DNA of 64,000 bases from Dyadobacter sp. 676 (GCF_040448675.1 NZ_CP159289.1:4137001-4201000); one strand, 5' to 3'; counted from the stretch's first letter, positions 43,590 through 53,337 are shown. Notes: generated from the letters alone by a model not told the origin. A program made the numbers and translations.

Positions 43590-44255
43590 ATGAAAGAAAA
43601 AATAGCTGTCATTTTTGACATGGACGGCGTAATCGTCCATACGAATCCCTATCATTCGCGCGCGTTCCGCGAGTTTTTTTCCAAAAGAAACCTTTCGCCT
43701 ACCGAAGAGGAATTTGCCGAGCACATGTACGGTAAAAGCAATAGCTACATTCTGAGCCACTTTTTGCAGCGTGTTGTAGAAGGAGAGGAATTATTGCAAA
43801 TGGAAGAGGAAAAGGAAGGGCTTTTCCGTGAATTGTATGCGCCCTACGTGGAACCGATCAAGGGCATTGTCGAATTCATGCAGGATTTGAAGGGGAATGG
43901 CGCGGTGCTCGGTGTAGCTACATCGGCTCCACGGGCTAATCTCGATCTGATCGTGAGTAAAGTGCCGATCAGGGAAATGCTGGGTTCTGTTCTGGCCAGC
44001 GAGGACGTCAGCAAACACAAGCCCGATCCGGAAGTTTATCTCACATCTGCGCGCAACCTGGGCGTTTCGCCGGACCAATGCGTTGTGTTCGAAGATTCAT
44101 TCTCGGGTGTTTCCGCCGCGCTCAACGCGGGCATGCGTGTAGTAGGCGTGCTCAGTTCGCACACGCGCGACGAGCTGCCGCCGTGTAATTTATATGTAAA
44201 TGATTACAGCGACCTTTCGTACGACAAGATCGCTGCGCTTTTCGGGAGGCTATAA
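43590..44255 (+). CDS. HAD-superfamily phosphatase (beta-phosphoglucomutase-like)
   Basis: 221 residues. Motif I FDMDGVIVHTNP carries both catalytic Asp residues, the helical cap domain follows, and motifs II (VATSAP), III (KHKPDPEVY) and IV (VVFEDSFSG) are complete. The subfamily covers phosphatases and sugar-phosphate mutases (YvdM/Gph-like); the substrate is not predictable. Its last six bases overlap the end of the convergent gene. A TAACTTTG box immediately precedes the start. Confidence 0.9.
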   Translation: MKEKIAVIFDMDGVIVHTNPYHSRAFREFFSKRNLSPTEEEFAEHMYGKSNSYILSHFLQRVVEGEELLQMEEEKEGLFRELYAPYVEPIKGIVEFMQDLKGNGAVLGVATSAPRANLDLIVSKVPIREMLGSVLASEDVSKHKPDPEVYLTSARNLGVSPDQCVVFEDSFSGVSAALNAGMRVVGVLSSHTRDELPPCNLYVNDYSDLSYDKIAALFGRL

Positions 44256-45905
44256 TGTGGCCGGATCGGCGACCTTCACGTCGAAAGCGCCGGTCAGCAC
44301 TTTTTCATTTCGTTTGATTTGCAGGAATATCCGGTACCGACCACTTTTCGGGAATGAATAGGGGAATGAAATGCGTGTGCCATGTTCCATGCCGGTCATG
44401 CCGCTTTCGGTGACTTTGTACATACCCATTTCCTGCATCAGGAATATTTCGCGGTCGACGGTCGGCATGGCCGCGAGTTTGGCGAGATGCCTGTCGATAC
44501 TGTCGCGAAAAACATCCGGTTTCGGCCATTTGGCTACGTGGGCGGTGTCAGAAATGCGGCTTTCGAACGATTGTTCAGCCGCCACCGAATAGGAGCCGCT
44601 GGGGTGCAGGTGAATGTAAACCGAGCCGTCGGACCGCATAACCACCGCGTGGCCGAGCATTCCCAGGTATGGTTCGGGGAAGCAGGGGCTGTTGTCGGGA
44701 TTATATATTTCAAAATTGAGCTGATAAGGCTTTCCGGCTTCGAGCGGCTTGTCGGGTTTGCCTTCCCAAATGGCGTACGAACCGTCTTTAAAAACCGTTT
44801 TGGTGCCAGGCTTTCCGCAAATAACGACGTTCTCACCCATAGGGGCCCTGCCGGGTGCATCGAGCGGGTCGGTAGTAATGTAGGTATCGTCTTCCGATAA
44901 TGCCGCAAGCACCTTCGCGGGTGCCTTCGGCGGATCGATTACCAGTGTATCGACGATCGTTTCCGCGAATCCGGAGTATTGCACGATATCCGAATACACA
45001 AGATATTTTCCTGCCGGAAGATCGGGTAGCGCGGCTTCGAATGTCAGGCTGTCTTTGCGGTCGGGGTGGACGTGCGCGAATGCATCCAGCCCCGGCGTGC
45101 GGACCAGGAATGTGTGCATGATCTTGCCGTGATCGGGTATCAAAGTGCTCAGCATACTTCCTTTCAGGCGGCGGTCCCAGTTGGTGGTGTCTATTTTTAA
45201 TTGAAATACACGCCGGGAATCTGCTTCGACTACGGCGGTTTTTGCGTTCAATGGTTTGTACAGCCATTGCCTGTACTCGGCTGCCCAGCTATCCCACCAA
45301 CTGCTTCCGCCGTACAAAATAAGCGAACACACCACGGTAGCAATGCCCATATTGATCCAGCGCTTTCTTTTCCGGGCGGCCGTCAGGCTCTGGCCGGGTT
45401 TCAGGAGGCCGTCGCTCACGCTGGCGCCGATGGTGGTGATCATTAGCAGGAAAAGCAATAATCCCACAATGCCCAGACCGATACCCAGCCCTTTCGGCAT
45501 GCTACGCTCGGCGGTCGACACCGCAACGACCGGTATAATAAGCTCCTCCTTTCCCTGTTTTCCCTCAATCGTGATCTGTGCGCTCGACGAGCCCCATTCC
45601 ATCAGCCATACTATCCCCTGGAACTGACCTTTCCCGCCCGCAACCGGCGACAGGGGATCGGCCGTAGGGGCTCCCTTGTCACCTGAATAAAAGTAAATCG
45701 GCCGGACCGATACTTTTTGAGGTTCGCCGTTTTCGATAAAAACAGAAACCTGTGCCGTGCCGGGGATGACATCCGGCGGCGTAACGCTCACGAGCACTTT
45801 GTAAACACCTGCTTGCGCCTGCATTTGCACACCGGAGCTACCTACATGCGCGTGGGAGGCAACGCTTTGCAGTAAAAGGAGAATGAGGGAGAGATACTTT
45901 TTCAT
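44250..45905 (-). CDS. Exported membrane protein of unknown function, paired with the polytopic protein upstream
   Basis: 551 residues. It has a signal peptide (MKKYLSLILLLLQSVASHAH), an N-terminal beta-rich domain (about 20-130), two transmembrane helices (about 135-165 and 185-205), then a large beta-rich region. Histidine-rich spots, for example FAHVHPD (about 285) and VYIHLHPSG (about 445), recall metal-binding or YtkA/FixH-like domains, but I cannot assign the family. The start overlaps the stop of the next upstream gene by four bases (ATGA), so the two products probably work together. Function unknown. Confidence 0.75.
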   Translation of the reverse strand: MKKYLSLILLLLQSVASHAHVGSSGVQMQAQAGVYKVLVSVTPPDVIPGTAQVSVFIENGEPQKVSVRPIYFYSGDKGAPTADPLSPVAGGKGQFQGIVWLMEWGSSSAQITIEGKQGKEELIIPVVAVSTAERSMPKGLGIGLGIVGLLLFLLMITTIGASVSDGLLKPGQSLTAARKRKRWINMGIATVVCSLILYGGSSWWDSWAAEYRQWLYKPLNAKTAVVEADSRRVFQLKIDTTNWDRRLKGSMLSTLIPDHGKIMHTFLVRTPGLDAFAHVHPDRKDSLTFEAALPDLPAGKYLVYSDIVQYSGFAETIVDTLVIDPPKAPAKVLAALSEDDTYITTDPLDAPGRAPMGENVVICGKPGTKTVFKDGSYAIWEGKPDKPLEAGKPYQLNFEIYNPDNSPCFPEPYLGMLGHAVVMRSDGSVYIHLHPSGSYSVAAEQSFESRISDTAHVAKWPKPDVFRDSIDRHLAKLAAMPTVDREIFLMQEMGMYKVTESGMTGMEHGTRISFPYSFPKSGRYRIFLQIKRNEKVLTGAFDVKVADPATL

Positions 45906-47117
45906 CGTTGAATCCGGTGCATCCAGTTACCCCACGCCAATCCGATGCGGGTTGAGATTAATGTCAATGCCAATGCAATGCCGAGCCCTTTGAGGAGCTC
46001 CGGCGTTTCCTCGACCATCCACGGCGCGAATTTATAGCGGTACTGCCAGTTGGGATCATTCCCGAAATACCAGTAGTGACTGCCAAAGAACCAGTTGCGC
46101 GCGTAGGGCGATTCCATCAGGAAACCTCCGAAAAGCCATTGTACCACAAAAAAGACTGCCAGAAAAGCGGTACCAAGCAATAATGTCAGTTTCCAGTCAT
46201 TCCAGTATGCGAAGCGGCGACGAAGTATATCGGTTACAATCGCGGGGGCAATCAACAGGAGCGGGAAATGGAAGCCCTGGTAATGGGTAATATGGTTCAG
46301 GATCGGCCCCAGCTTCGGTTCGGCCGGGAAGAGCGGAATGATCCACAGGGTACCGAGCATTAAAGCGGTATAAACGCCCGTAACGGCGGTAATTGCCCAT
46401 TTGTGCGAAACCGCTTTGCCTACCGCCATTAAAAGTAAAGGAAATGCGGCGCCGGCAAATATGTAATAACTTGAACGGTGTGCCTGCATCCGTCCCAGTT
46501 CTTCGGATATCAATGTAAACCAAATAGTGAGTAAAAAGCCTGCGGAAAGCGCAAAAAGCCCGAAAAGCAGTTTGTCTGGGTCTCCCGTTCCCTCCCGTAT
46601 AAAGCGATGGGCCATGCTCATTTGATTCTTCACCGCTATCACGCTGACCATCGCCCCGAACTGAATGCCGATAATGCCCAAGATCAGCACGGTATGCGGC
46701 GGCGAAAGAATTGTCACGTCGAGGCCGTAGGTATTGTGCCACCAGTCGTCGAAAGGGGCGGAGGTTAGCATCGAAAGTGCCCCCCCAAACACAGAACAGC
46801 GAACCAAGCGAACTGTAAAAGAAGCCCCAGATCCTGACGCTGGCCGCTTTTTCCGCATCGCTTCCGCGGAATGTTTTCCTCAGGATTTCGTAACCCGAAA
46901 ATAACCCGGCCACGACGGCGCCCAGGTAAATGACCAAATGTGGCGGCGATAACAATCCGTCACGGCCGATGCTCATATGCCAGCAAATGTCCCAGATAAG
47001 CCCGGTAATAACGCAAAACGACGCGAATACCGTGGCAAAAATGTAAATAGGGATGCCCGAAACAGCAGTTAGTGTCCGGTCGCCGACTGTCGGCGGAGGA
47101 GCGATGGTGTCTTGCAT
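45902..47117 (-). CDS. Polytopic membrane protein with a duplicated WH/LSPPH motif (frameshifted)
   Basis: The gene starts at 47117 (MQDTIAPPPTVGDRTLTAV). The frame breaks at the C7 run 46780-46786, and removing one base restores 404 residues with about nine to ten hydrophobic helices. The same motif occurs twice: WDICWHMSIGRDGLLSPPH (about residue 43) and FDDWWHNTYGLDVTILSPPH (about 125). Both have D-x2-W-H and L-S-P-P-H followed by a hydrophobic helix, which implies an internal duplication. Conserved His/Asp in a membrane protein suggests metal or heme binding or catalysis within the membrane; this is inference. It is coupled to the downstream gene at 44250-45905. Function unknown. Confidence 0.7.
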
Positions 47118-47228
47118 TGGGAAAGGAAATTGAGTAACGGCTGCAAATCTCGTAAAAAGACAATCATAATTCCCGTTCCCCCTATCGCGTCCGTCATTTA
47201 TTAACAGGCTGTTACCGAACGGTCGGGG

Positions 47229-47870
47229 TCAGAAGGGGCGCATGGCTTTTACAAATCTTCCCTTGAAATAAGTCGAAAACAGGTTGTCCTCCCGAACGCC
47301 GCGGGAGGTTGAGGCATGGATAAAGATGATCTCATCCCGCCCGCGAACATCGGTGACGATGCCGGCGTGGGATACATAGCCTTCCTTACCGGCTTCGGGT
47401 ACAAAAAACAGCCAGTCGCCGGGTTGGATATCTTCGACTTTCGCGACCTCCTGCCCGAATTCGGATTGTTGCCAGGAGATGCGAGGGACTTTTACTCCGA
47501 TTTCGGAGTAGACCTGACAGATCAGCCCGGAGCAATCGATACCGCTTTTATCATTTCCGCCGGAGCGGTAAGGCGTGCCGGTATAGGTACGGGCTATTTG
47601 CACAACCTGAGGGATATTGGCAGTGCCGGCCGGGCGGTTATAGGTCGTTGATGCGCTTCGTGAAGGGGCCGGTTTTCGTGCGGGGGCTTTCGTCACGGGC
47701 CTGCGGGCGGGGGTGGTACGACCGCGCGCCACCGCGCTCCGTGAGGCCGCGCCGCGCGAGGCTGTGTTTCTTTCGGGTGTTTTGCGAAGCGTATCGCAGG
47801 AAAACAGCAATGTGGTGATCAGGAGCGTAAAAATCGTGCAGGAATGGGATTGGGAAAGGTACTTCTTCAT
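47229..47870 (-). CDS. NlpC/P60 cell-wall hydrolase lipoprotein
   Basis: 213 residues from MKKYLSQSHSCTIFTLLITT. This is a lipoprotein signal with the lipidated Cys in LLFSCD. A low-complexity Ala/Arg/Pro/Ser linker (about 35-90) follows, then an NlpC/P60 domain with catalytic Cys in GIDCSGLICQVY, His in VSHAGIV and the third polar residue in FIHAST. It likely cleaves D-Glu-DAP bonds in peptidoglycan. In-frame ATGs upstream to 47987 are poorer starts because they precede the signal peptide with charged residues. Confidence 0.88.
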   Translation of the reverse strand: MKKYLSQSHSCTIFTLLITTLLFSCDTLRKTPERNTASRGAASRSAVARGRTTPARRPVTKAPARKPAPSRSASTTYNRPAGTANIPQVVQIARTYTGTPYRSGGNDKSGIDCSGLICQVYSEIGVKVPRISWQQSEFGQEVAKVEDIQPGDWLFFVPEAGKEGYVSHAGIVTDVRGRDEIIFIHASTSRGVREDNLFSTYFKGRFVKAMRPF

Positions 47871-48050
47871 GCGTAAGCGGAATTGGCCTGATTTCTTTTC
47901 AAAAATAGCGATTAATGTATTTGGGGCGACCAGCGGGAAGCCCGCGCTGTTTGCTTCACCGGCAGGGCGCCGGTTCATACGCGGCACCGGGAGACGCCGG
48001 CATTATCCTATTATTTTAACTGCATTCCGGCTGAAAAATTGTAACAGATA

Positions 48051-48081
48051 TTGTGGGGTGCCGGCTTTGTAAGTAGCTTTG
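48051..48081 (+). promoter_or_regulatory. Promoter of the FAH/M23/BCP genes
   Basis: A TTG, 20-bp spacer and TAGCTTTG give a very good match to the Bacteroidota consensus. They lie 42 bp before the FAH-family start codon. Confidence 0.6.
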
Positions 48082-48122
48082 TCCCTGACGTTCATTCCTT
48101 TTAAATTAGCATTTATCCCCTG

Positions 48123-48734
48123 ATGAAAATTATTTGTGTAGGCCGGAATTACGCGGAGCATATCGCCGAACTCAACAATCAGACGCCCGACTCCCCGGTT
48201 ATATTCCTGAAACCTGAAACCGCACAACTTCGCCCCGGCGAGGATTTTTACTACCCCGAATTTTCAAAAGACGTTCATTATGAAGTGGAACTGGTCGTGA
48301 AAATCAACCGGGCAGGGAAAAATATCGAAGAAAAGTTCGCGCATAAATACTATAACGAGATCGGTATCGGTATCGATTTTACTGCCCGCGACCTCCAATC
48401 GGAGCTGAAAGCGAAGGGGCTTCCCTGGGAGCTGGCAAAGGCGTTCAACGGCTCCGCGCCGGTATCGGATTTTGTGCCGGTCTCCGATTTTGCCGATATT
48501 CAGGACATTAATTTCAGCCTGGACGTGAACGGGCAGACGCGGCAGAGCGGGAACTCTTCCCTGATGATTTACCGCATTAATTACCTGATCTCTTTTGTTT
48601 CCAAATACTTTATGCTCAAAACCGGTGACCTGATCTTCACAGGCACACCGAAAGGTGTAGGCCCGGTGCAGATCGGCGACAAGCTGACGGCCTCGATCGA
48701 AGGCAAGAAGATGCTCGAACTGTTCGTTAAGTAA
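48123..48734 (+). CDS. Fumarylacetoacetate hydrolase family protein
   Basis: 203 residues. Family core: ICVGRNYAEHIAEL at the start, VIFLKPETA, and the metal-binding EVELVVKINRAGK with Glu residues, then IGIDFTARDLQ and GDLIFTGTPKGVGPV. These enzymes hydrolyse or decarboxylate beta-diketo acids; oxaloacetate tautomerase or acylpyruvase activity is typical for this short form. It is first in a set with the M23 peptidase (41 bp) and the peroxiredoxin. The promoter at 48051-48081 serves it. Confidence 0.9.
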   Translation: MKIICVGRNYAEHIAELNNQTPDSPVIFLKPETAQLRPGEDFYYPEFSKDVHYEVELVVKINRAGKNIEEKFAHKYYNEIGIGIDFTARDLQSELKAKGLPWELAKAFNGSAPVSDFVPVSDFADIQDINFSLDVNGQTRQSGNSSLMIYRINYLISFVSKYFMLKTGDLIFTGTPKGVGPVQIGDKLTASIEGKKMLELFVK

Positions 48735-48774
48735 ACCGTACTCTTCATATCACCCGGTCGAAGTACCGACTATC

Positions 48775-50745
48775 ATGCACTTTTTCATGCGTCATTATTT
48801 TCGGGCATTTGTCCGTTCAGGACTGTTTGCATTGGGTTTGGCAGGTGTTGCGCAGGTTTCTTTGGCTCAAAAACAGTCGTATCCCAAAGGTTACTACCAG
48901 TTTCCGATTCGTCCCGGCTTGCCAAACTCCCTGGCAGGCGGACTGGGCGATTTGCGCAGTAACCACTTTCACGCCGGGCTCGACATCCGTACGCAGCAGC
49001 GAGAGGGTTTGCCTGTATATGCGGCCGCGGAAGGTTATGTGTATAAAGTGGCCGTTCAGCGGACGGGCTACGGGAATGTAATCTATTTGCGGCATCCCAA
49101 CGGGCAAACGACAGTTTACGGCCATTTGCTGAAATTCAGCGACCCGCTGGCATCATGGGTACGTCAGGAACAATACAAAAAGCAGACATTTGAAATCGAC
49201 CTGTTTCCCGAAGCGGGCCGGTTTACATTCAGGAAGGGCGAGGTAATCGCGCTTTCGGGTAACACGGGTGGTTCCGCCGGTCCGCATTTGCATTTCGAAG
49301 TGCGCGATTCGAAAGATAATTACCTGAACCCGCTGTATTTTGGATTTAACGAGATCAAGGACGTTACACCGCCGAAATTCGTGAGCCTGGCTATCCGTCC
49401 GCTGGATATCAACGGCCGGGTTAACGGGCAGTTCGACAGGAGAGTTTACACGCCCGTAAAACTCAAAGACGGCACCTGGCGCTTGCAGGAGCCGGTTTCC
49501 GCGACGGGCATCGTCGGGCTGGACCTGATAGCCTACGACCAGATGACCGGCACCGGTTTCCGTTATGGTTTGCAATGCATCGAGATCAAGATGGACGGGC
49601 AGGAAGTGTTTTCCTACAACATTGAAGTATTTCCAAACGCCTCGACGCGCGATTATAACAACCTGATCGACTATGAAACCGAGCAGGCGACGGGCCAGCG
49701 CTTTCTGAAATGCTACGTTCCCGATGGCAATCGGTTTAATTTATATAAAACCAATGCGATCAACGGGAAGCTGAATATTGCCGATACGCTGAGCCACGAG
49801 GTGAAAGTGCGGATTTCGGATTCGTACGAGAACTTTTCGGAGCTGGTATTTACGATCAAAGGAGAGGTACAAAACCAGCCCCTGCCGGTTTTTAACACCG
49901 AAGTGAACCCGGAATATGTGCAAACGGAAGTCAGGGAGAATACATTGGTGGTGAAAGCCAAATATTACCGAAGCCAGGAGCCGTTGGCAATATTCTATGT
50001 AAAGGGAAAAGAAGAGAAAAAAGCGCCGAACCTGTATGCGGGCGAATCGGCTGTCTTTCTGGCTGATTTGAGGGAGCAGATGCCGGACTCGGTCAAAATC
50101 GGGTCGACGACCGTGAAGACTTTCCTGCGTAGCCGGATATTGCCCGGCGTCGCGACGTCATTCGCGGAGGAGAAATGGTCGGTGGATTTTAATAATACCA
50201 GCTTGTTCGATACGCTCTTCCTGATGGGGCAACGCAATTTCAACGCATTGACCATCAATAACCGCGGCACTGCATTGAATGACTACATTCACGTCACGTT
50301 CACGCCCGAAAAAGCGCCGGAGGACAAATCGCGCACGTATGTGTACCGTTACCTGAATGGTGATTACCGGTTCCTAGGAGGTGAATGGGATGGCGACAGG
50401 ATTCGTTTCGACACCCGCGAACTGGGTACGTTTGTGATTCAGCAGGATACCGTCCCGCCGCGTGTACGCGTGATCGAGCATAGCAGGCATCGCATTCGCG
50501 GGTATGTTGGCGACGGGTTGTCGGGGATCGCCAATTTTAAGGCGTTGGTGAACGGCGAATGGTTTTTATTGAATTATGATTTCAAAAAAGGCTATATCTG
50601 GTCGGAGAAACTCGATGACTCCCGGCCATTTGAAGGAGAACTCGTGCTGGAAGTGACGGATAGGGCGGGAAATAGTACTATCTTGCGAACAGAATTGGTG
50701 GACCTGGTTGTTAAACCCAAGAAAACCAGAAAACGTAGAAGATAG
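48775..50745 (+). CDS. M23 family metallopeptidase
   Basis: 656 residues. It has a signal peptide to about residue 32 (LAGVAQVSLAQ). A peptidase M23 (LytM) domain follows at about 50-190, with the zinc ligands in NHFHAGLDI and GPHLHFEV. The rest (about 200-650) is beta-sandwich-rich, ending in a very basic tail (KPKKTRKRRR). M23 enzymes cleave peptidoglycan cross-bridges; the large C-terminus may localise it. The start four residues later (MRHYFRAF) is also possible. bcp follows after 3 bp. Confidence 0.9.
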   Translation: MHFFMRHYFRAFVRSGLFALGLAGVAQVSLAQKQSYPKGYYQFPIRPGLPNSLAGGLGDLRSNHFHAGLDIRTQQREGLPVYAAAEGYVYKVAVQRTGYGNVIYLRHPNGQTTVYGHLLKFSDPLASWVRQEQYKKQTFEIDLFPEAGRFTFRKGEVIALSGNTGGSAGPHLHFEVRDSKDNYLNPLYFGFNEIKDVTPPKFVSLAIRPLDINGRVNGQFDRRVYTPVKLKDGTWRLQEPVSATGIVGLDLIAYDQMTGTGFRYGLQCIEIKMDGQEVFSYNIEVFPNASTRDYNNLIDYETEQATGQRFLKCYVPDGNRFNLYKTNAINGKLNIADTLSHEVKVRISDSYENFSELVFTIKGEVQNQPLPVFNTEVNPEYVQTEVRENTLVVKAKYYRSQEPLAIFYVKGKEEKKAPNLYAGESAVFLADLREQMPDSVKIGSTTVKTFLRSRILPGVATSFAEEKWSVDFNNTSLFDTLFLMGQRNFNALTINNRGTALNDYIHVTFTPEKAPEDKSRTYVYRYLNGDYRFLGGEWDGDRIRFDTRELGTFVIQQDTVPPRVRVIEHSRHRIRGYVGDGLSGIANFKALVNGEWFLLNYDFKKGYIWSEKLDDSRPFEGELVLEVTDRAGNSTILRTELVDLVVKPKKTRKRRR

Positions 50746-50748
50746 ATT

Positions 50749-51207
50749 ATGGGACTACAAATCGGTGACCCCGCACCCGCATTTTCAGTAAAAGACCAGG
50801 ATGGAAAAGAAGTAAAACTGTCGGATTTGAAAGGAGAAAAAGTCGTTTTGTACTTTTACCCGAAGGATAATACGCCAACGTGCACCAATCAGGCCTGCAA
50901 TATCCGCGATAATTACGGGGCACTCCTGAAAAAAGGTTACAAGGTGTTCGGGGTAAGCCCCGACAGCGAGAAATCGCACCAGCGGTTTATCAAAAAATAT
51001 GGCCTCCCCTTTCCCCTTCTGGCAGACGCGGATCACAAAATGGCAGAAGCCTACGGCGTATGGGGAGAAAAAACATTGTTCGGACGGACCTATATGGGTG
51101 TACTTCGCACAACTTTCGTCATCAACAAAAAAGGGATCATCGAGGAGATCATTTCCAAAGTGGAATCGTCGAAACACACTGATCAAATTCTTGGAAAAAC
51201 TGAATAA
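50749..51207 (+). CDS. bcp: Thiol peroxidase BCP (peroxiredoxin)
   Basis: 152 residues. The peroxidatic cysteine lies in the PKDNTPTCTNQACNIRD motif (Cys46-type, with the resolving Cys five residues on). It reduces peroxides with thioredoxin as electron donor. The stop of the M23 gene is 3 bp before this ATG, so the two genes are cotranscribed. The family is certain. Confidence 0.95.
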   Translation: MGLQIGDPAPAFSVKDQDGKEVKLSDLKGEKVVLYFYPKDNTPTCTNQACNIRDNYGALLKKGYKVFGVSPDSEKSHQRFIKKYGLPFPLLADADHKMAEAYGVWGEKTLFGRTYMGVLRTTFVINKKGIIEEIISKVESSKHTDQILGKTE

Positions 51208-51311
51208 GAATCAGTCATTTTAACATTCCGAATAGCAGGAGATTTACGCCGCCTAAATCGTCCCGCTTCGGGTAACCCGATTAAGGACAGTCCAATAGAA
51301 AATAAATAAAA

Positions 51312-52169
51312 ATGGAAATTGAACAATTAGAAAAAGTAGCATCCCAGGTTCGCAGGGACATCGTACGAATGGTACATGGTTGTCAGTCGGGACACCCTGG
51401 CGGGTCGCTGGGCTGCACCGAATTGTTGGTAGCATTGTATTTTGAGCGCATGAAGCTTAAAGAGCAGGATGGCAAGGTCGTATTCGATATGAACGGCAGG
51501 GACGAAGACCTTTTCTTCCTTTCGAATGGCCACATTTCCCCGGTTTGGTACAGCGTGCTGGCACGCAGGGGATATTTTCCCGTATCAGAGCTGGCTACTT
51601 TCCGTAAGCTGGACTCACGTCTGCAAGGACATCCCACCACGCACGAGCACCTCGAAGGTATCCGCATCGCGTCGGGCTCGCTGGGTCAGGGGTTGTCGGT
51701 CGCATTGGGCGCCGCAACGGCCAAGAAATTGAATAACGACAAAGGAATCGTATATGTACTGATGGGCGACGGCGAGCAGCAGGAAGGCCAGGTTTGGGAA
51801 GCCGCTACTTTCGCGCCGCATCACCAGGTGGATAATCTCATCGCATTCATCGACCTGAACGGCCAGCAAATCGATGGCCCGACCGTCAAGGTAATGAACA
51901 ACCGCGACCTGGGTGCCAAATACGAGGCATTCGGATGGGAAGTAATCTCGATCGAAGAAGGAAACGACATGGCGGCGGTACTGAAAGGCCTGTACGAAGC
52001 CAAGGGCCGTTTGGGACATGGAAGACCGATTATGGTATTGCTCCATACCGGAATGGGCTATGGTGTCGACTTCATGATGGGCAGCCACAAATGGCACGGT
52101 GTAGCGCCGAACGACGAGCAATTGGCGGCGGCACTGGCTCAGCTGGAAGAAACTTTGGGAGATTATTAA
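51312..52169 (+). CDS. Transketolase N-terminal subunit
   Basis: 285 residues. It carries the thiamine-diphosphate site GDGEQQEGQVWEAATFAPHH and the substrate His in SGHPGGSLG. This is the N-terminal half of transketolase as a separate chain, which exchanges two-carbon units between sugar phosphates in the pentose phosphate pathway. Its partner follows 47 bp downstream. The split form is common in Bacteroidota and archaea. Confidence 0.95.
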   Translation: MEIEQLEKVASQVRRDIVRMVHGCQSGHPGGSLGCTELLVALYFERMKLKEQDGKVVFDMNGRDEDLFFLSNGHISPVWYSVLARRGYFPVSELATFRKLDSRLQGHPTTHEHLEGIRIASGSLGQGLSVALGAATAKKLNNDKGIVYVLMGDGEQQEGQVWEAATFAPHHQVDNLIAFIDLNGQQIDGPTVKVMNNRDLGAKYEAFGWEVISIEEGNDMAAVLKGLYEAKGRLGHGRPIMVLLHTGMGYGVDFMMGSHKWHGVAPNDEQLAAALAQLEETLGDY

Positions 52170-52216
52170 TACCGGACCGGCGGTGATGCGCGGTTTTATA
52201 AACAGATATATCAAAA

Positions 52217-53170
52217 ATGAAAAAATACACCTTCACTGAGAAGAAAGATACCCGTTCGGGTTTCGGTGCCGGAATGCAGGTGCTGGGACAACAAAATCCT
52301 GACGTTGTGGCGCTTTGCGCCGACCTCGTCGGTTCCTTGAAACTGGATGCGTTCATCAAGGAAAACCCCGAGCGTTTTATCCAATGCGGTATTTCCGAAG
52401 CGAATATGATCGGTGTTTCAGCCGGTTTGACGATCGGAGGTAAAATCCCTTTCGCGACTACCTTCGCAAACTTCGCAACGGGCCGTGTTTACGACCAGAT
52501 CCGTCAGAGCGTGGCATATTCGGGCAAAAATGTAAAAATTTGCGCTTCACACGCAGGTTTGACACTCGGCGAAGACGGTGCTACCCACCAGATCCTCGAA
52601 GACATCGGTATGATGAAAATGCTTCCGGGCATGACCGTCATTAACCCGTGCGATTATAACCAAACCAAAGCGGCTACCATCGCATTGGCGGACCACGAAG
52701 GTCCTGCTTACCTGCGTTTCGGCCGCCCGGTGATCCCCGTTTTCACTGATCCCGATCAGAAGTTCGAAATCGGTAAGGCATGGATGGTGAACGAAGGAAC
52801 CGATGTGAGTATTTTCGCAACCGGCCACATGGTATGGGAGGCGATCCAGGCTGGCGAAATTCTCGAAGCAGAGGGGATCAATGCCGAGATCATCAATATC
52901 CACACCATCAAACCCCTGGACGAAGAAGCGATCCTGAAATCGGTGGCGAAAACAGGTTGCGTGGTGACAGCCGAGGAACACAACCGCATCGGCGGCCTGG
53001 GCGACAGCGTTGCGCAGGTGTTGGTTAAGAACAAGCTCGTTCCGCAAGAATATGTGGCCGTGAACGACAGTTTCGGCGAAAGCGGTACACCAGCGCAATT
53101 GCTCCAAAAATACGGTCTGGATGCGAAGCACATCGTAGAAGCAGCCAAACGCGCCATCGCGAGGAAATAA
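52217..53170 (+). CDS. Transketolase C-terminal subunit
   Basis: 317 residues. It contains the pyrimidine-binding domain (PERFIQCGISEANMIGVSAG, pieces RFIQCGISE and ANMIG) and the regulatory C-terminal domain (AEEHNRIGGLGDSVAQVL). The two chains form a TPP-dependent heterodimer. It is encoded in an operon with the N-terminal chain at 51312-52169. Confidence 0.95.
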   Translation: MKKYTFTEKKDTRSGFGAGMQVLGQQNPDVVALCADLVGSLKLDAFIKENPERFIQCGISEANMIGVSAGLTIGGKIPFATTFANFATGRVYDQIRQSVAYSGKNVKICASHAGLTLGEDGATHQILEDIGMMKMLPGMTVINPCDYNQTKAATIALADHEGPAYLRFGRPVIPVFTDPDQKFEIGKAWMVNEGTDVSIFATGHMVWEAIQAGEILEAEGINAEIINIHTIKPLDEEAILKSVAKTGCVVTAEEHNRIGGLGDSVAQVLVKNKLVPQEYVAVNDSFGESGTPAQLLQKYGLDAKHIVEAAKRAIARK

Positions 53171-53210
53171 TAGAAAAATAATCCAATCCCCGATTCCCAT
53201 TCCCCTTTTC

Positions 53211-53314
53211 CCGTCGACTCAAGTCGACGGAATCGGATTAAAAAGGCATCTTGCGTATTTTTGCGGGACGACATCTCAAAAATGCATCGCCTTGCCGTCG
53301 ACTTAAGTCGACGG
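53211..53314. repeat. Pair of near-identical 20-bp palindromes (REP-like doublet)
   Basis: CCGTCGACTCAAGTCGACGG at 53211-53230 and the perfect palindrome CCGTCGACTTAAGTCGACGG at 53295-53314, 64 bp apart. The inner flanks are partly inverted copies (AAGGCATC... against AAGGCGATGC read from the other end). The arrangement resembles a REP doublet or small MITE. Confidence 0.6.
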
Positions 53315-53337
53315 GAATTGATTAGAGATTAGATAAG

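Noticed and set aside
51208..51311. Riboswitch before transketolase
   Set aside because: No TPP riboswitch core is present; only short unremarkable spacer sequence.
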